Source: Dendrobium chrysotoxum (Eukaryota > Streptophyta > Magnoliopsida > Asparagales > Orchidaceae). From it: a stretch of DNA of 64,000 bases. Positions within the stretch are counted from its first letter, which is position 1, and each line of letters starts with the position of its first letter. Made by a program: the position numbers and the translations under genes. The notes under the pieces are model-generated. The model ran no database searches. It had not been told where the DNA came from and saw nothing but the letters and a program-made list of their open reading frames with translations. Shown in pieces: positions 12,448 through 22,002 of this stretch. The DNA is taken from NCBI GenBank assembly GCA_019925795.1, contig CM034307.1, forward strand, positions 65,782,864 through 65,846,863, in the 5' to 3' direction.

Positions 12448-15400
12448 AATCCAATGAATCGGAGAGCTTGCGGCTGGTTTGGGAGGGATTAAGCTCGACG
12501 ACTTGAGGAGGATGTTTGGGGTTTTGATCGGAGGAAGACTGGTACTGGAGCTTTCACGGGTGAGAGGAAGTATCGGCCAGATCAAGGCCTTTTGCTGGAG
12601 TGAGGAAGAGATGAGGTCGGCTGAGAGGAGAAGGAAGAGATGTGAGGGCAGCGGCTTTGACGAGAGAGCAGAGAGGGATATCAGCACAGGGAGATTGGGG
12701 CTAGGGTGGAGTAGAGGTCGGGAGGGGGTGCAGGGAGTTGGCGACGGGATTGGGTCGGAGAAGAAGAAGCTGCGACTTGGTTTGGTCGTGGGTTAAGATC
12801 GGACCGAGAGCAGCTGCTGGGATGTGAAGTCGGAAGAGATGAGGGATTTTGGCTCGCGAAGTGGAGTGGAGGAAGAAGAGATAGTGACGGGAGTTCTTGC
12901 GAGAGAGCTGAGCGTGGAAGTGTCGTGTGAGCCGAAGCGAAGCCCCGAAAGCTTGCCTTTAACGACAAGAGGAGCGTCCAGTTGGCACGGGATTTGGGCA
13001 GTATTTCCGGGAAGAGACACAAGGAGCGACGTCGATGCAGAACAGTGTCAGGTACGCGAGATTTTGGCTGGATTTACGGGATCTCGACGGATACGAGGTA
13101 TCTTTGCTTTTCTTTTTGTTTTTTATATAGAGGTCAACATATCTCTTTAATAATAAAAGTAAGATACAATTGATCTACTATTCGAGAGGTAGATCATTTC
13201 TCCCACAAACCTAGACGACACTAAGAACTCACAACAACACTAGGAAAATAAAACTCAGCAATAGTATGAACTAAATCCTAGACAACTCTCTCTTAAATAG
13301 CCCTAGAACACAATAACATAAATAGAACTTTTCTAATAAGCACAAACATAATTTAGGAAACCTTCCTAAATAAGTATGTCATTCCTAATTAGCCTAAACA
13401 TAATTTAGGAAACTTTCCTAATTAATTAGCAACATAAAAACATTCCTAATTTTTTCCCTTCCTTACACAGTGAAGATTAACTTTCCTGGACCCCACAAGG
13501 GGGGCCGAAACACCCTCCTTGCTACTACTTTGGTTCCTGTCCAACGATTTTACTAGGTTTGGCAGGTCTGGGCCGGTCGGCTGGCTCCCGCCCTCCTCAG
13601 GCGTAACAAAATTCTTACCTAAGATGTTCCTTACACCTGAGCTTCACCCAGAAAAATAAACCAGACATTTATCCGCACAAGTGACCATTATATGCCACAA
13701 TCCGATGTAACTAGGGTAATTTTTTTCCATTGTCATTTACTGTAGTTCCTTAATATGGAACTAGTCCATATTAGAAAAATGACTAATAGATTTCACGTTT
13801 CAATTAAATCTCAGTTAGCACTATTTAAGTTTAATGTTTGCATCTCCCATATTCTTTGGGCTCACAAGTCACAGCAAATGACACCCTGACCTCATGGTGC
13901 CTTGGGTGGTGCTTGTCACTCGCATGACCCTGTGCATAACGGTTTGTGGACTTGGTTGCCAAAAGTGGGTTAGATAGAGAGGCACCATTCACCATTTTAA
14001 GAGCATGTAGGAGCAGAAATTTTGACTATTCTCTTTTCATGTTGGCATTGAAAACATGATTATTATATAACTACATTCATCAGAAAGCTGAAAGCTTAGT
14101 ACAGAAATGGTGAAGTAAAGAAGAGGAAGAAGCATATAAGAGCAGAGGATGATTTCATTCCATTGCAGCTTAATCTACTACAGTATTCTTTGTATAGATG
14201 ATTGAATTATAGCTCTTACTAAATGGACAATATTCCTTGCTGTAGTAGTGGTGGTGATGCACTGAGCAGTTGCCGGATCGGACTAGGAGAGTGGAGATAA
14301 TTGCATAAGGTAGTGGAGGCGTAATGTGATCACGGGATCATTGGAGGTTGATTGAGTTAAATGGAGAAGTGAGGAAGAGGAAGAAGGGTACAAGAGCAGA
14401 GGATAATTTCATTTCATTGCAGCTTAATCCACTACAGTGGTATTTATCTAAAAATGATTGGATTGCATTTTACTAAATGGAAAATATTTCTTGGTGTAGT
14501 AGTGGCCGTGATGCACTGAGCTGTTGCTGGATCAGAGTGAGAGAGTGGAGTTAGTGGCCGCATAATGTGATCATGAGAGATTGAGCGAGTTAGGGTGCTC
14601 ATTAATTCTATCCGCAGAATTGTGGTGCACTATCAATTCTATCCTAAAGCAATTAATAGATTTACCACGAAATTGCTAATTGAGAATTTCTAGTATTGCT
14701 CCCTGGAGCAGGTTCTCTTTTATCTAACCCTTATCCTTCTTTCAAGTTTTTTTGGACATGTCTGGTTCTGCTATTTTATCTACATACCATTTTCGGAGTT
14801 GATTTTCATTTCAAAAAAATTTAGAGTGCTCCTAGTTATGATTCCAAAAAAATGTGTGAAGTCAGGGTGTGGGCTATTTGTATATCTATTTTGTGTTTAT
14901 CATGCTTGTCACTTGAGGAGCCAAAGCGACCTAAAACGATAAGAATGTTGTCAATGCTCTATTAAATAAATATGGCCTATGGATTTCTGCATAAATAGAA
15001 ATCCATGTTTATTACGACCAATAATATTTATTGCCTGCACAGGTACTACTCCATGTATGGGCATGTTGAGAAGTTGGCTGAAGAGATTAAAAATGGTGCT
15101 GCCTCTGTTGAGGGAGTAGAAGCTAAGCTGTGGCAGGTAAGCTATCCAGTTGATAAACTGATTTATCCACTGTTACTTGGAAGGAAGCTAAAACAAGAAT
15201 TCAATCTCTGCGATTGAAGACAAAACACTAAATATGCCAAAGTCATCTCATTTTGACACTGAATTTTGAGCTATATCATTTGAACTCTTGTGTGTGTGTG
15301 TGTGTTTTTTAATTTTATTTTTATAATCATTTGAACTCTTGTTGGTTAAGTAGAAGGCCTGTGCTTCATTTGTTTTCTTTTTTTCGTTTGCATTGGCATT

Positions 15401-16740
15401 GAAATTGTAGTAACCATGCAATATCAGCTTCTAGCAAGTTTTTATTATGGAGACTTTGGGATGACTTTCTTACTGCTTTGTAAAGTTGTTTTTTAGTAAA
15501 AAATAATTTAAAAGCAGAGAAAAAATAGTAGTCTAAAGCTGTCTCAAACGAAACCTTAAATATTTAGGTTATTGTTGTTTTATACGTCGGTGACTTCAGT
15601 AAATAACATCTCAGTGAAAGTGTATGTTCTGAAGAGATTGGTACATTCATTCATGTTTTAAAAATATGAGCAACTGTTCTAGAAAATGCTAGTTACTTGA
15701 ACAAATCTAGGAACAAGTACTTGAACTTTTAGATAGTTAAATTTCTTTTATTTTTTCTTTTTCTCACATCATATTGACTTACTTCTACTAGCTGTTTATG
15801 ATATTTCACATGGTTGGAATCTTTATTTTTAAAATCAAACTTTCTTTTAAATGCCTGATAAAAAAATAGGTACTAACTATAGTTTCATGATATTTAGGTA
15901 TTCATTTTAGAGTAAGAACAACCATCTGTGTTTTGTTAGTTTAGTTTATATCTGAGAGAAGAGGAAAATTCTTCGATGCCTCTGACCTTGCAATAAATAA
16001 TTTAAAAGAAAATATAATTTGTTCAATGTTATGAGAAGAACCAACCACAGTGGCTCTACATTCTGCGGACAGGTACCTGAAACACTTCCCGAAGAGGTGC
16101 TCGCAAAAATGAGCGCTCCTCCGAAGAGTAATGCACCAATCATCACACCAAATGAACTTGCAGAAGCCGATGGTGTGCTCTTAGGTTTTCCAACCAGATT
16201 TGGCATGATGGCCGCACAGTTCAAAGCTTTTCTTGATGCAACTGGTGGGCTCTGGAGAGCACAGCAACTTGCAGGTAAGCCTGCAGGTATTTTCTACAGT
16301 ACTGGATCCCAAGGTGGTGGACAAGAGACCACTCCGTAAGGCCTTGTTCTTCTGTCTCGAAAGCTTTGTTTATTTTCTTTTAATTGTTTGCTTAACGCTT
16401 TCAATGGGATATCTAGAATGAAACATGGTATTGGTTAAAATTTTCAATGCTTCTCGTATATTGAGATTCATAGTCATACAGCAGACATTTATATCGTCCC
16501 TTGTGTAGATTAACAGCCATCACTCAGCTGGCTCATCATGGAATGATCTTTGTTCCTATCGGCTACACCTTCGGTGCTGGTATGTTCGAGATGGAGAAGG
16601 TGAAGGGAGGAAGTCCTTATGGTGCCGGCACTTATGCTGGCGATGGATCAAGAGCTCCAACCGAACTAGAACTAGAGCTTGCTTTCCACCAAGGCAAGTA
16701 TTTTGCCTTGATTGCAAAGAAGCTTAAAGGATCCGGTTAA
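5018..16740 (+). CDS. FQR1: NAD(P)H:quinone oxidoreductase, FQR1/WrbA type (4 exons, 203 aa)
   Basis: Flavodoxin-fold FMN protein that reduces quinones by two electrons, avoiding semiquinone radicals. Plant FQR1 proteins are cytosolic or plasma-membrane associated, and the Arabidopsis one is auxin-inducible. Exons: 5018-5040, 15043-15136, 16073-16335, 16509-16740. All introns are GT-AG, and the joined frame is open for 203 codons plus TAA, close to the 204 aa of Arabidopsis FQR1. Visible motifs are the FMN phosphate loop YYSMYGHVEK (residues 9-18), GFPTRFGMM (77-85), GGLW (97-100), STGSQGGGQETT (115-126), and a C-terminal segment with PYGAGTYAGDGSR. The start is the only ATG that yields the conserved MATKIYIV. 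It looks intact. The oddities are the 10,002-bp first intron and a LINE insertion 214 bp after the stop. Member-level identity within the FQR1/FQR1-like family is less certain than the family itself. Confidence 0.95.
7069..7090 (+). other. Conserved GCAA-loop hairpin, intron-element copy
   Basis: A 22-nt hairpin: outer arm CTATA, inner GGC, loop GCAA, inner GCC, a CC bulge, then TATAG. It is followed immediately by TTAATTAC and, 29 bases on, by AACTTTCGATTAAGG (7119-7133). The copy at 20786-20807 has the same architecture and flanks but a different outer arm pair. The GCAA loop forms on the plus strand. Confidence 0.55.
7563..7674 (+). repeat. Two tandem copies of a ~60-bp repeat in intron 1
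   Basis: GTGCCATTTGGCGGCGA occurs at 7581-7597 and, one base different at the 5' end of its context, about 60 bp later from 7642. Each copy is preceded by CATAACC and followed by a GGTT-AGAGG block. The copies differ in the spacer after GGCGA. Confidence 0.5.
8021..8382 (+). repeat. Three homologous hairpin units with differing but paired arms
   Basis: Unit 0 (8021-8062): outer GACCC with GGGTT, inner CTCTATC (8032) with GATAGAG (8047). Unit 1 (8177-8230): outer GGTTCGAGCC with GGCTCGAACC, inner CTCCTAT (8194) with ATAGGAG (8209). Unit 2 (8339-8382): outer GAACC with GGTTC, inner CTCCTAT (8351) with ATAGGAG (8366). The single-stranded linkers (TGTCGA or TGTCTA, and GATCG) are conserved while arm sequences differ. 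Units 1 and 2 are also followed by a shared block of about 64 bp containing GACGTCACGTG (8247-8310 and 8391-8456). Confidence 0.6.
8544..8792 (+). repeat. Four tandem 44-nt hairpins with matched arm changes
   Basis: Hairpins at 8544-8587, 8616-8659, 8688-8731 and 8749-8792, all 44 nt, spaced 72, 72 and 61 bp. Each opens with ACGCC and closes with GGCGT. The inner arms are TCCGC with GCGGA in copies 1 and 3, and TCTGC with GCAGA in copies 2 and 4, so a C-G pair is replaced by T-A in both arms. The first three are followed by spacers of the type GCGCTGAAGTTTCATTTGGG. The unit shares GCTTGCAT with the loop of the hairpin at 8339, suggesting common ancestry. Confidence 0.65.
8960..10715 (+). repeat. 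Dispersed degenerate ~40-bp motif with small AGCTC hairpin
   Basis: A motif of the form GGAGCCTTCTACAGTAGCTC-GTAG-GAGCTTGCATTTG recurs with decay near 8970, 9057, 9455 and 10671. Its best-kept core is AGCTCGTAGGAGCT, a 5-bp stem with a GTAG loop. A second pair of related blocks, starting ATTCACTTGAACG, lies near 9133 and 10383. No coding frame of note is seen between 8800 and 11280. Confidence 0.4.
11301..11682 (+). repeat. Five interspersed copies of an 18-bp hairpin (CACGCTT...AAGCGTG)
   Basis: CACGCTTAAGAAAGCGTG stands at 11301, 11377 and 11551. Variants are at 11482 (CACGCTAAGAAAAGCGTG) and 11665 (CACGCTTATGAAAGCGTG). Each is preceded by CCCAC and followed by TAT(A/G)GG. Start spacing is 76, 105, 69 and 114 bp. 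The 6-7 bp stems remain paired in all copies. The spacers before copies 4 and 5 share a second repeat (GTAGGYGYCGCACCGGG). Confidence 0.7.
11810..12055. repeat. T-rich tract followed by ATT/AAT-rich low-complexity DNA
   Basis: Runs of T and CT-rich sequence (11810-11905) lead into about 130 bp built from AAT, ATT, ACA and CAT triplets that can fold back on themselves (11905-12035). No gene signal. Confidence 0.7.
12402..12443 (+). repeat. (CT)n microsatellite in a GC-rich zone
   Basis: A pure CT tract of about 42 bp inside the GC-rich part of the intron insertion (12160-13130). Open frames of 70-175 codons run through it on both strands, but they encode low-complexity Ser/Arg/Glu sequence without domain motifs and are not called as genes. 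Confidence 0.85.
13170..13199. other. Short inverted repeat in intron 1
   Basis: TGATCTAC and GTAGATCA are separated by ten bases, an exact 8-bp stem. Function unknown. It may lie in a decayed LTR, since the region 13120-13640 is AT-rich, then becomes GC-rich and ends in a GCGTAACA-type motif. Confidence 0.4.
14109..14596 (+). repeat. Tandem duplication (~250-bp unit, 2 copies) in FQR1 intron 1
   Basis: The block beginning AAGAGGAAGAAG-ATA/GTA-AGAGCAGAGG at about 14117 is repeated from about 14367. The copies share in order TTTCATT-CATTGCAGCTTAAT, CTACAGT, TACTAAATGGA, GTAGTAGTGG, GATGCACTGAGC and ATAATGTGATCA. They have clearly diverged, so the event is not recent. The block lies 450-930 bp before exon 2. 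Confidence 0.75.
15445..15560. mobile_element. Foldback MITE family 1 copy b, in FQR1 intron 2
   Basis: The left end GGGATGACTTTCTTACTGC and the right end AGCTGTCTCAAACGAAACC match the ends of the copies at 39449 and 45072. The arms are decayed compared with those copies. The element lies within intron 2 (15137-16072) and does not touch the splice sites. Confidence 0.55.
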
Positions 16741-17251
16741 CCTGTGGGCCAAACCTTCCTCAGTAAACTTTTATTTATTTAGCTTTCACATGCCTTCCGT
16801 ATAAATTATCTTTTTCCATTCTAAGTTGGGTAATGTAATAATTATGGATTATAAGCAGTGATGAGCTTGATGCAGCGTATTTCTTTTGTGTACAGCAGAT
16901 GGCTGAGGTATTTCCTTATTAAGTGTAATGTTTGCTTGCTATAAGTGTATATCATTTTTTTTTTTTTTGGGAAAATTAGGGGCAAAGCCCAATCTATTAA
17001 ATAAAGGAAAGAAATTACAAGTGTAAAGAAAAAACTATAAGTAAGAAAAACAAGGCTTAATTGACCGCTCAGAATAAAAGGAGCGACAACTTACAAAAAG
17101 AAAACGACTTGAAAAATAGGAATAATGAAGGACTCAGAATGCTAATCAAAACATTAACTCGAAGCAGTCATATTAGAGATCATCCTGAAATCGCTCCCGA
17201 TTGCCCGAGGGCCATCCACGGGCAGCTAGTTAACACTAACACTCATCATCA

Positions 17252-19034
17252 TCAATCCAAAAACACCCTAGCAAAGAGATAGGCTGCACTGAATATTCCT
17301 GTGGGCCAAAAATCATATGGTAAACGAGAGGCAGAAGAACTTCCCGAAAGTAGATTCCAATTAGAGTAGGTGGTGAATAGACCAAAACTTCTTCCATTTT
17401 GTAGCCTTAAGAAAGATTGCTTTTTTAATCTTAACATATAGCATGGCATGGCAATCAAAGGAGTCCCCAAATAGTCGGTTATTCCTAGCTCTCCATAAAT
17501 GATAAATCACTGCAAAGAGACAAAAAATAAAATCTTTTGCTATAATTACTTAGATCTCTCTCCTGAATGCTATCAAAAGCCTGGTGCAATTTCGGGCGCA
17601 TTAAAACATCATTCATCCAAGGGAGGAATTTTTTAAGGATGGCAAAAGTATAGTCACACTCGAAAGACAAATGCGCGTGAGATTCTCGTTCAAAAAAATA
17701 GAAAGAGCAAGAGGATGTAGTAATTATTTCCCCCACGTGTAAGGACATCAGTTGTTTTTAACATCCTTTAAAAGCCAGCCATGCAAAAGCCGAAAATCTG
17801 AGATCAAAATGTTTGTGCCAAACAAGAGAGTGCCAAAGTAATAGTGGAGAAGCCTTCATAGAATTGCAAGGTAAAGGACCTAAAAGTGGGGCTCTCATCA
17901 CCCAGCCACAAGTTCCCAATAGTAGAATCAGAAATAGCCACCGAACTGATCTCATTGGCAATAATAAGGGGGAGGAGAGTAGGAATGATCCAACCTCTAT
18001 TGGTAATAATGTTGTTAACCTACCAAGAAGATATGCTATAGGGATTGATCCTACAGTTATTAGAGTCAATCAATTCAACAATTGATTTTCCATTACACCA
18101 AGGATCCCAAAGTAGAGAAAGGTTGTTGGTGGCATGAATTCTAAGCGAAAGACATTGCCTAATGTTGCCAGTAACACCACTAATAAACTTCCAGTAAGCG
18201 GATGTTCTGGAGGGTTTGTTATTCCAAAGGGAATGATATTTAGAGCCCCACTAGTCAAAGAGAAGGCTGTTGGTATTTAGACATCTCGAAATAAGAGAGG
18301 AGGCATAAGCATGATAAAGAGCATCAATGTCTGGGATTCCTAAGCCACCGAGATTTTGGGTTTACAAGTGTCCTTCCAAGCAATCGTATGAAGCTTCATT
18401 TGTTTTATATTGTCGAGAAAGAGAAATTTCGAGCATACCTGATTAATTAAATTGCAGCCTGTTTTAGGAAAAATAAAACCCTTGATCCAATAAGCTAAAT
18501 TATTGCATATCGTATATTTAATGCATTGAATTCTGCCTGCTAAAGAGAGGGATTTTGCCTTTGAACCATCCATTGAATTGCATACTTTTTGGAGAAGGGG
18601 CTGAAAATCAAAAAGCTTTAGTTTTTTGTAAAAGAGGGGAAGATAAGGTATTTAAAAGGTGTGTGGGATTGGCTGATATTAACGAAAGTGCAAATATTAG
18701 TGGCATCGGGGCAATTATTAGATAGGAGAATAGAGCTTTTAGCAGTGTTGATGTGAAGGCCCAACACATCAGTGAATTGTTGGAGAATAGTGGTAAGAGT
18801 GACAATATTTTTAGATGATGCTCTGCCAGACACCAACAAATTGTTAGCAAAGAGTAAATGAGAGATTGAGAAGTTACCATCAACCATCCTATAGAAGTTG
18901 CTATTGGAAACTGCCTCATCGAAGATAGAAGATAGAAGATAGAGCATCCATAACAATAATGAAGAGATAAAGAGAAAGCGGGCAGCCTTGATGGAGACCA
19001 GATGAAGAGTTGAAGAAACCTTCAAGAGCCCCAT
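17252..19034 (-). pseudogene. LINE ORF2, C-terminal half: RT palm to zinc-binding RT-associated region
   Basis: Minus-strand fragments match plant LINE reverse transcriptase in order: SISHLLFANNLLVSGRASS, then LPSFTKN-like, KAKSLSLAGRIQCIKYTICN, IAWKDTCKPK, and a Cys/His segment with ERESHAHLSFECD typical of the zf-RVT region. The frame is broken repeatedly. The catalytic FADD box is FANN (codons at 18840-18845), so the enzyme would be inactive even without the breaks. The N-terminal half of the same RT is at 28386-29120, on the other side of the LTR element. Confidence 0.85.
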
Positions 19035-19038
19035 TAAT

Positions 19039-20050
19039 TGATGTAAGCAAAAATTAGGAAAAAGTCATAATTTTTGCAAGCAAATAAAAATACAACCACA
19101 CTAGGTCTCCCCAATATTTTGGAGACCACAAAGGACACAAAACATAAAAAAAACACAATATTAAACTTAAAAAACACTTACAAACTTTGATATAAAATAA
19201 AACACCTAAGCTTACTTTTCATTTACTTTAGAAGAAGGATACAGGTGGGGTGGACACTTACATAGAGAAGAAGGGGTTAGAAGCCAAGAAGAAAGGAGGA
19301 GAAGCTCGCAAGCTTTCCTAGAAGAAGAGAAGGAGAATGGAACAAGCTCGCAAGCTTTTCCAAGAAACCCGCAGGTTTACAATTTCCAAAAATCACATTA
19401 TCACACACTCTCTAAAACAGTCACAAACATCTCTATTTATAGGAGAAAAGAGGGAACTAGACATCCACAAAAACTCTTTAAATACCTATATTAAAAGAGG
19501 GCAATAGAAGGCCAAGAGACACACAATAATCCCCCAAAATTTGCACAGAAATCTGAACCAAAATGCTATGGGAAGCCCAGCCATCAACCACGGAAAAGCC
19601 ACCAAACAACAGTCCAAAATAGGTACAGGAAACAAAGAGAAAAGCCCACAGTAAACCAGCCAAAAAGGCCACGGAACCAGCCCAGAAAACCATGGAAACC
19701 AGCCAGACAGGATGGAACCGAAGGGGCAAACCAGCAACCAAGGCAGCAGGCACAGGAAGCCCAGCAGAACACATGGGAAATAACAAAAAGACACCAAAAT
19801 CGAGAGGGTAAAGGAGAAACCGAGAAGACATAGGGGAAGGGAAAGAGACACAAGCCACTACACCTTTTTCCTTTAATGAGCTTCACAACTTTTTGCCTTT
19901 TTGAATTAATGAGCTAAACTTTAGCTCATCCAAACCATCACTCCAAAACAAGCTCAAAACTGAGAACAACCCAAGACCAAACTGACAGCAGCAGCGGCCC
20001 AAAGAACCCTGAATAAGTGTGATGTGGAGACCCCCCCTTTGCCTACATCA
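19039..20050 (-). repeat. 3' LTR of the 9.4-kb element
   Basis: 1,012 bp; in element orientation it runs TGATGTAGGC to GCTTACATCA. The minus-strand TATA box is at 19431-19441. It abuts the TTAAT target repeat at 19034-19038. Confidence 0.92.
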
Positions 20051-20064
20051 GAATCCCCTACTTG
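20051..20064 (-). other. Polypurine-tract-like segment
   Basis: On the minus strand, AAGTAGGGGATTC lies directly before the 3' LTR, where a polypurine tract primes plus-strand DNA. It is purine-rich but short. Confidence 0.4.
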
Positions 20065-20504
20065 AAAAACTCATCTCCCGATGAGTTGTCTTTGAAATCA
20101 AACCATGCTTCCGCTGCGCTACTCTGATGATCTTATTTTAATTTGTGCATTTTTTCTTCGTATGCCAAATCCTCAGCTTTGATCAATGCCTCGAATTTTC
20201 TTTTGATCTCTTTTTGCTCTTGAACAAATTGATTATGGAGTTATCTTCTTCTTTTCAAACTTTTCTCTGCTTAGGATCATCCTTTCTTGAAGTTTGTATA
20301 TTTCATTTTGAAGTGGATCGGTTGAATCTCCTTGAGGTGTCATCCATCTGCTTGATACAACATTTTCTTCATCTTTTTGATTTTTTATTTTTATAAAGAA
20401 AAGAAGACTCAACAAAAAAACTAGACTCACACGACGAACCTGGGACACATTAACTTGACATCAAACTTGACAAACCGAAACAACAAGATTCATTTGACAA
20501 CCTA

Positions 20505-20860
20505 GGACATGTGGGTCTCCGAAAGGACTCTACTCGTAGGGAACAGAATGTAAAGGGTACGACCGTACTATCCCATAGGACAAAATGATCGTAGGCCTTT
20601 ACACTCTACCCAAGCAGGCCAATGGAAGAGCAGATGGAGTCATACATACGATTAGCCATAGAGGATAAGGGCTTTCGCCTACACACCTCAATGGATAATA
20701 ATATATATGACCCAAAATATCACGAGATTTCCCCTATTCGATACATCAGCTCGAATGGGGTTTATTTGATGTGGGGATCAGTCTCCCACGGGCGCAAGCC
20801 CCCGTGGTTAATTACATCTTAGGCCTTGGCCTAAGAAAACTCTTGATTAAGGATAATGTA
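20505..20860. other. Structured block in the 9.4-kb element
   Basis: Several inverted pairs lie close together: TGTAAAGG (about 20549) with CCTTTACA (about 20598), a GTACGACCGTAC mini-hairpin, the GCAA-loop hairpin at 20786-20807, and CTTAGGC with GCCTAAG at about 20819-20836. It starts with GGGTCTCCGAAA and ends with AACTCTTGATTAAGG (20838-20852). The same order of landmarks occurs in the intron-1 insertion at 6881-7133. Confidence 0.5.
20786..20807 (+). other. Conserved GCAA-loop hairpin, 9.4-kb-element copy
   Basis: Outer arm CCACG, inner GGC, loop GCAA, inner GCC, CC bulge, then CGTGG, followed directly by TTAATTAC. It has the same 22-nt layout as 7069-7090, with a different but fully paired outer arm. 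The GCAA loop is on the plus strand, antisense to the element as oriented by its primer site. On the minus strand the loop reads TTGC. Confidence 0.6.
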
Positions 20861-21483
20861 TTATTCTCTTCTTAATTTGGTGCTCCGAGAAAGTTCCTAA
20901 GTTATATTCCAAGAGGATAAACTCTTCTCTTTACCCTTAATGATGATTAGAATTTTCAGATGAGTAAAGATATGATTAAAGTTTTGAGTTTAGAAGATCA
21001 AAAATCAGATTACCATCCTAAGAGAAATGACAGACTCAGAATTCATCAAAGATGAAAAGAAACACATTGAGGGGTGTACAATCTGGGCTTATGCTTGCCT
21101 GGAGTGAGCTGCCAGCTAACATCCTAAACACAATCAATCGCCCTACATGTATGCAAGATAGGGAGGCTCTATCCTAAGGAATCAAGAATTTTTTAGTTCA
21201 GAGGTTTAAATCAGGGACTCTATATATGCAACAGAATATACCTAGCGCTGTATATGATGCATGGGACAAATGCATAAGTGAAAGTGTTCTAAAGATTACT
21301 AAGAGACAATGTGACATTTACATTCGAGTGATGCTAATGCAATGCATGTATGTAGATGGAGTGCACTGTGGAGTAAAGTGTATAAGAATGCATACATGAC
21401 ATTCAGAGTACAGAAAATAAATAAATAAACACACCAAAGATACCCTCCAGGCAAGGTATCCTCATCACATCACAATAGAAAAT

Positions 21484-21750
21484 CATCCTAGCGGTGCCCA
21501 CTTCGTGTGGGAAAACAACGATGCACATGGCACAAGTAGGTGGCCTACACTACAGGCCTAAATGACCCTAATGGTCTCTAAGGCTCACAGAAGGTGGGGG
21601 ATATCATACCCAAAACCGAGAGAAAATGGAACATCCTAGCAGTGCCCACTTCGTGTGGGAAAACAACGATGCCCATGGCATAAATAGGTGGGCCTACACT
21701 ACAGGCCTAAGGTGACCAGAAGGGTCTCTAGGGCTCACAAAAGGGGGGGC
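21484..21750 (+). repeat. Two direct repeats (~117 bp) carrying two hairpins each
   Basis: Copies are at about 21484-21600 and 21632-21750. Each contains CCCACTTCGTGTGGG (a 5-bp stem with a TTCGT loop), then GGCCTACACTACAGGCC (a 5-bp stem), then a GGTCTCTA-GGCTCACA-AAGG block. They are interior to the 9.4-kb element. Confidence 0.75.
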
Positions 21751-21924
21751 AAGCTTTGGCCTATAGGGCCAAAGCTTCGTTAGTGCACTAACCTATGGCC
21801 AACTACCTAAACATGCTAGAATATATATTAAACTAAAAGCTAATAACAAGATGTGTGTGGTGTGTAGCAGTTTCGATACATAATCAGAAATTTTCTTTAC
21901 AAGTTGCAGAGATTATACCTGACC

Positions 21925-22002
21925 GTGGCGCAGCCACTTAAAAATTCAAAGCAAGCGAGCTATCCACTGATTATCAACCCTGCAAGATTGTGGCGCAGCC
22001 AC
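21925..22002 (+). repeat. Two copies of hairpin GTGGCGCAGCCAC, 65 bp apart
   Basis: Exact copies at 21925-21937 and 21990-22002. Both are followed by TTAAAA and, further on, an AAGCGAGC/AAGCGAGCA block, so the repeat unit is about 65 bp. The hairpin has a 5-bp stem and a 3-nt loop. Confidence 0.7.

Larger units (their letters stand above)
6881..13600. mobile_element. Non-coding retroelement-like insertion in FQR1 intron 1, boundaries unresolved
   Basis: This block differs from the flanking intron in composition. It contains at least four families of short hairpin repeats (8021-8382, 8544-8792, about 8970-10710, 11301-11682), an AT microsatellite zone, a T-rich zone and a GC-rich zone (12160-13130). 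I saw no gag, protease, integrase or RT motif on either strand. Its left part (6881-7133) shares ordered motifs with the left interior of the 9.4-kb element at 19039: a GGGCTCCGAAA block, a 22-nt hairpin followed directly by TTAATTAC, then AACTYTYGATTAAGG. Both elements also have a GC-rich zone toward the right. I infer a related non-autonomous retroelement, probably also reading on the minus strand, but I could not find LTRs, a primer site or target duplications. Confidence 0.5.
5041..15042 (+). other. Giant intron 1 of FQR1 (10,002 bp)
   Basis: The donor is GTAAGC after MATKIYI plus two bases, and the acceptor is TGCCTGCACAG before the YYSMYG exon. The outer parts (5041 to about 6870, and about 13650 to 15042) look like ordinary AT-rich intron. 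The middle is foreign, repeat-rich and GC-richer. A stretch near 6200-6360 has a CCCACATCAG motif reminiscent of small LTR/TRIM elements, but no boundaries are visible. No other exon was found inside. Confidence 0.85.

Noticed and set aside
12160..12796. Open frames of 105-175 codons on both strands in the GC-rich intron zone
   Set aside because: They read through a (CT)n microsatellite, overlap each other on opposite strands and show Ser/Arg/Glu-rich low complexity. No splice or domain evidence.
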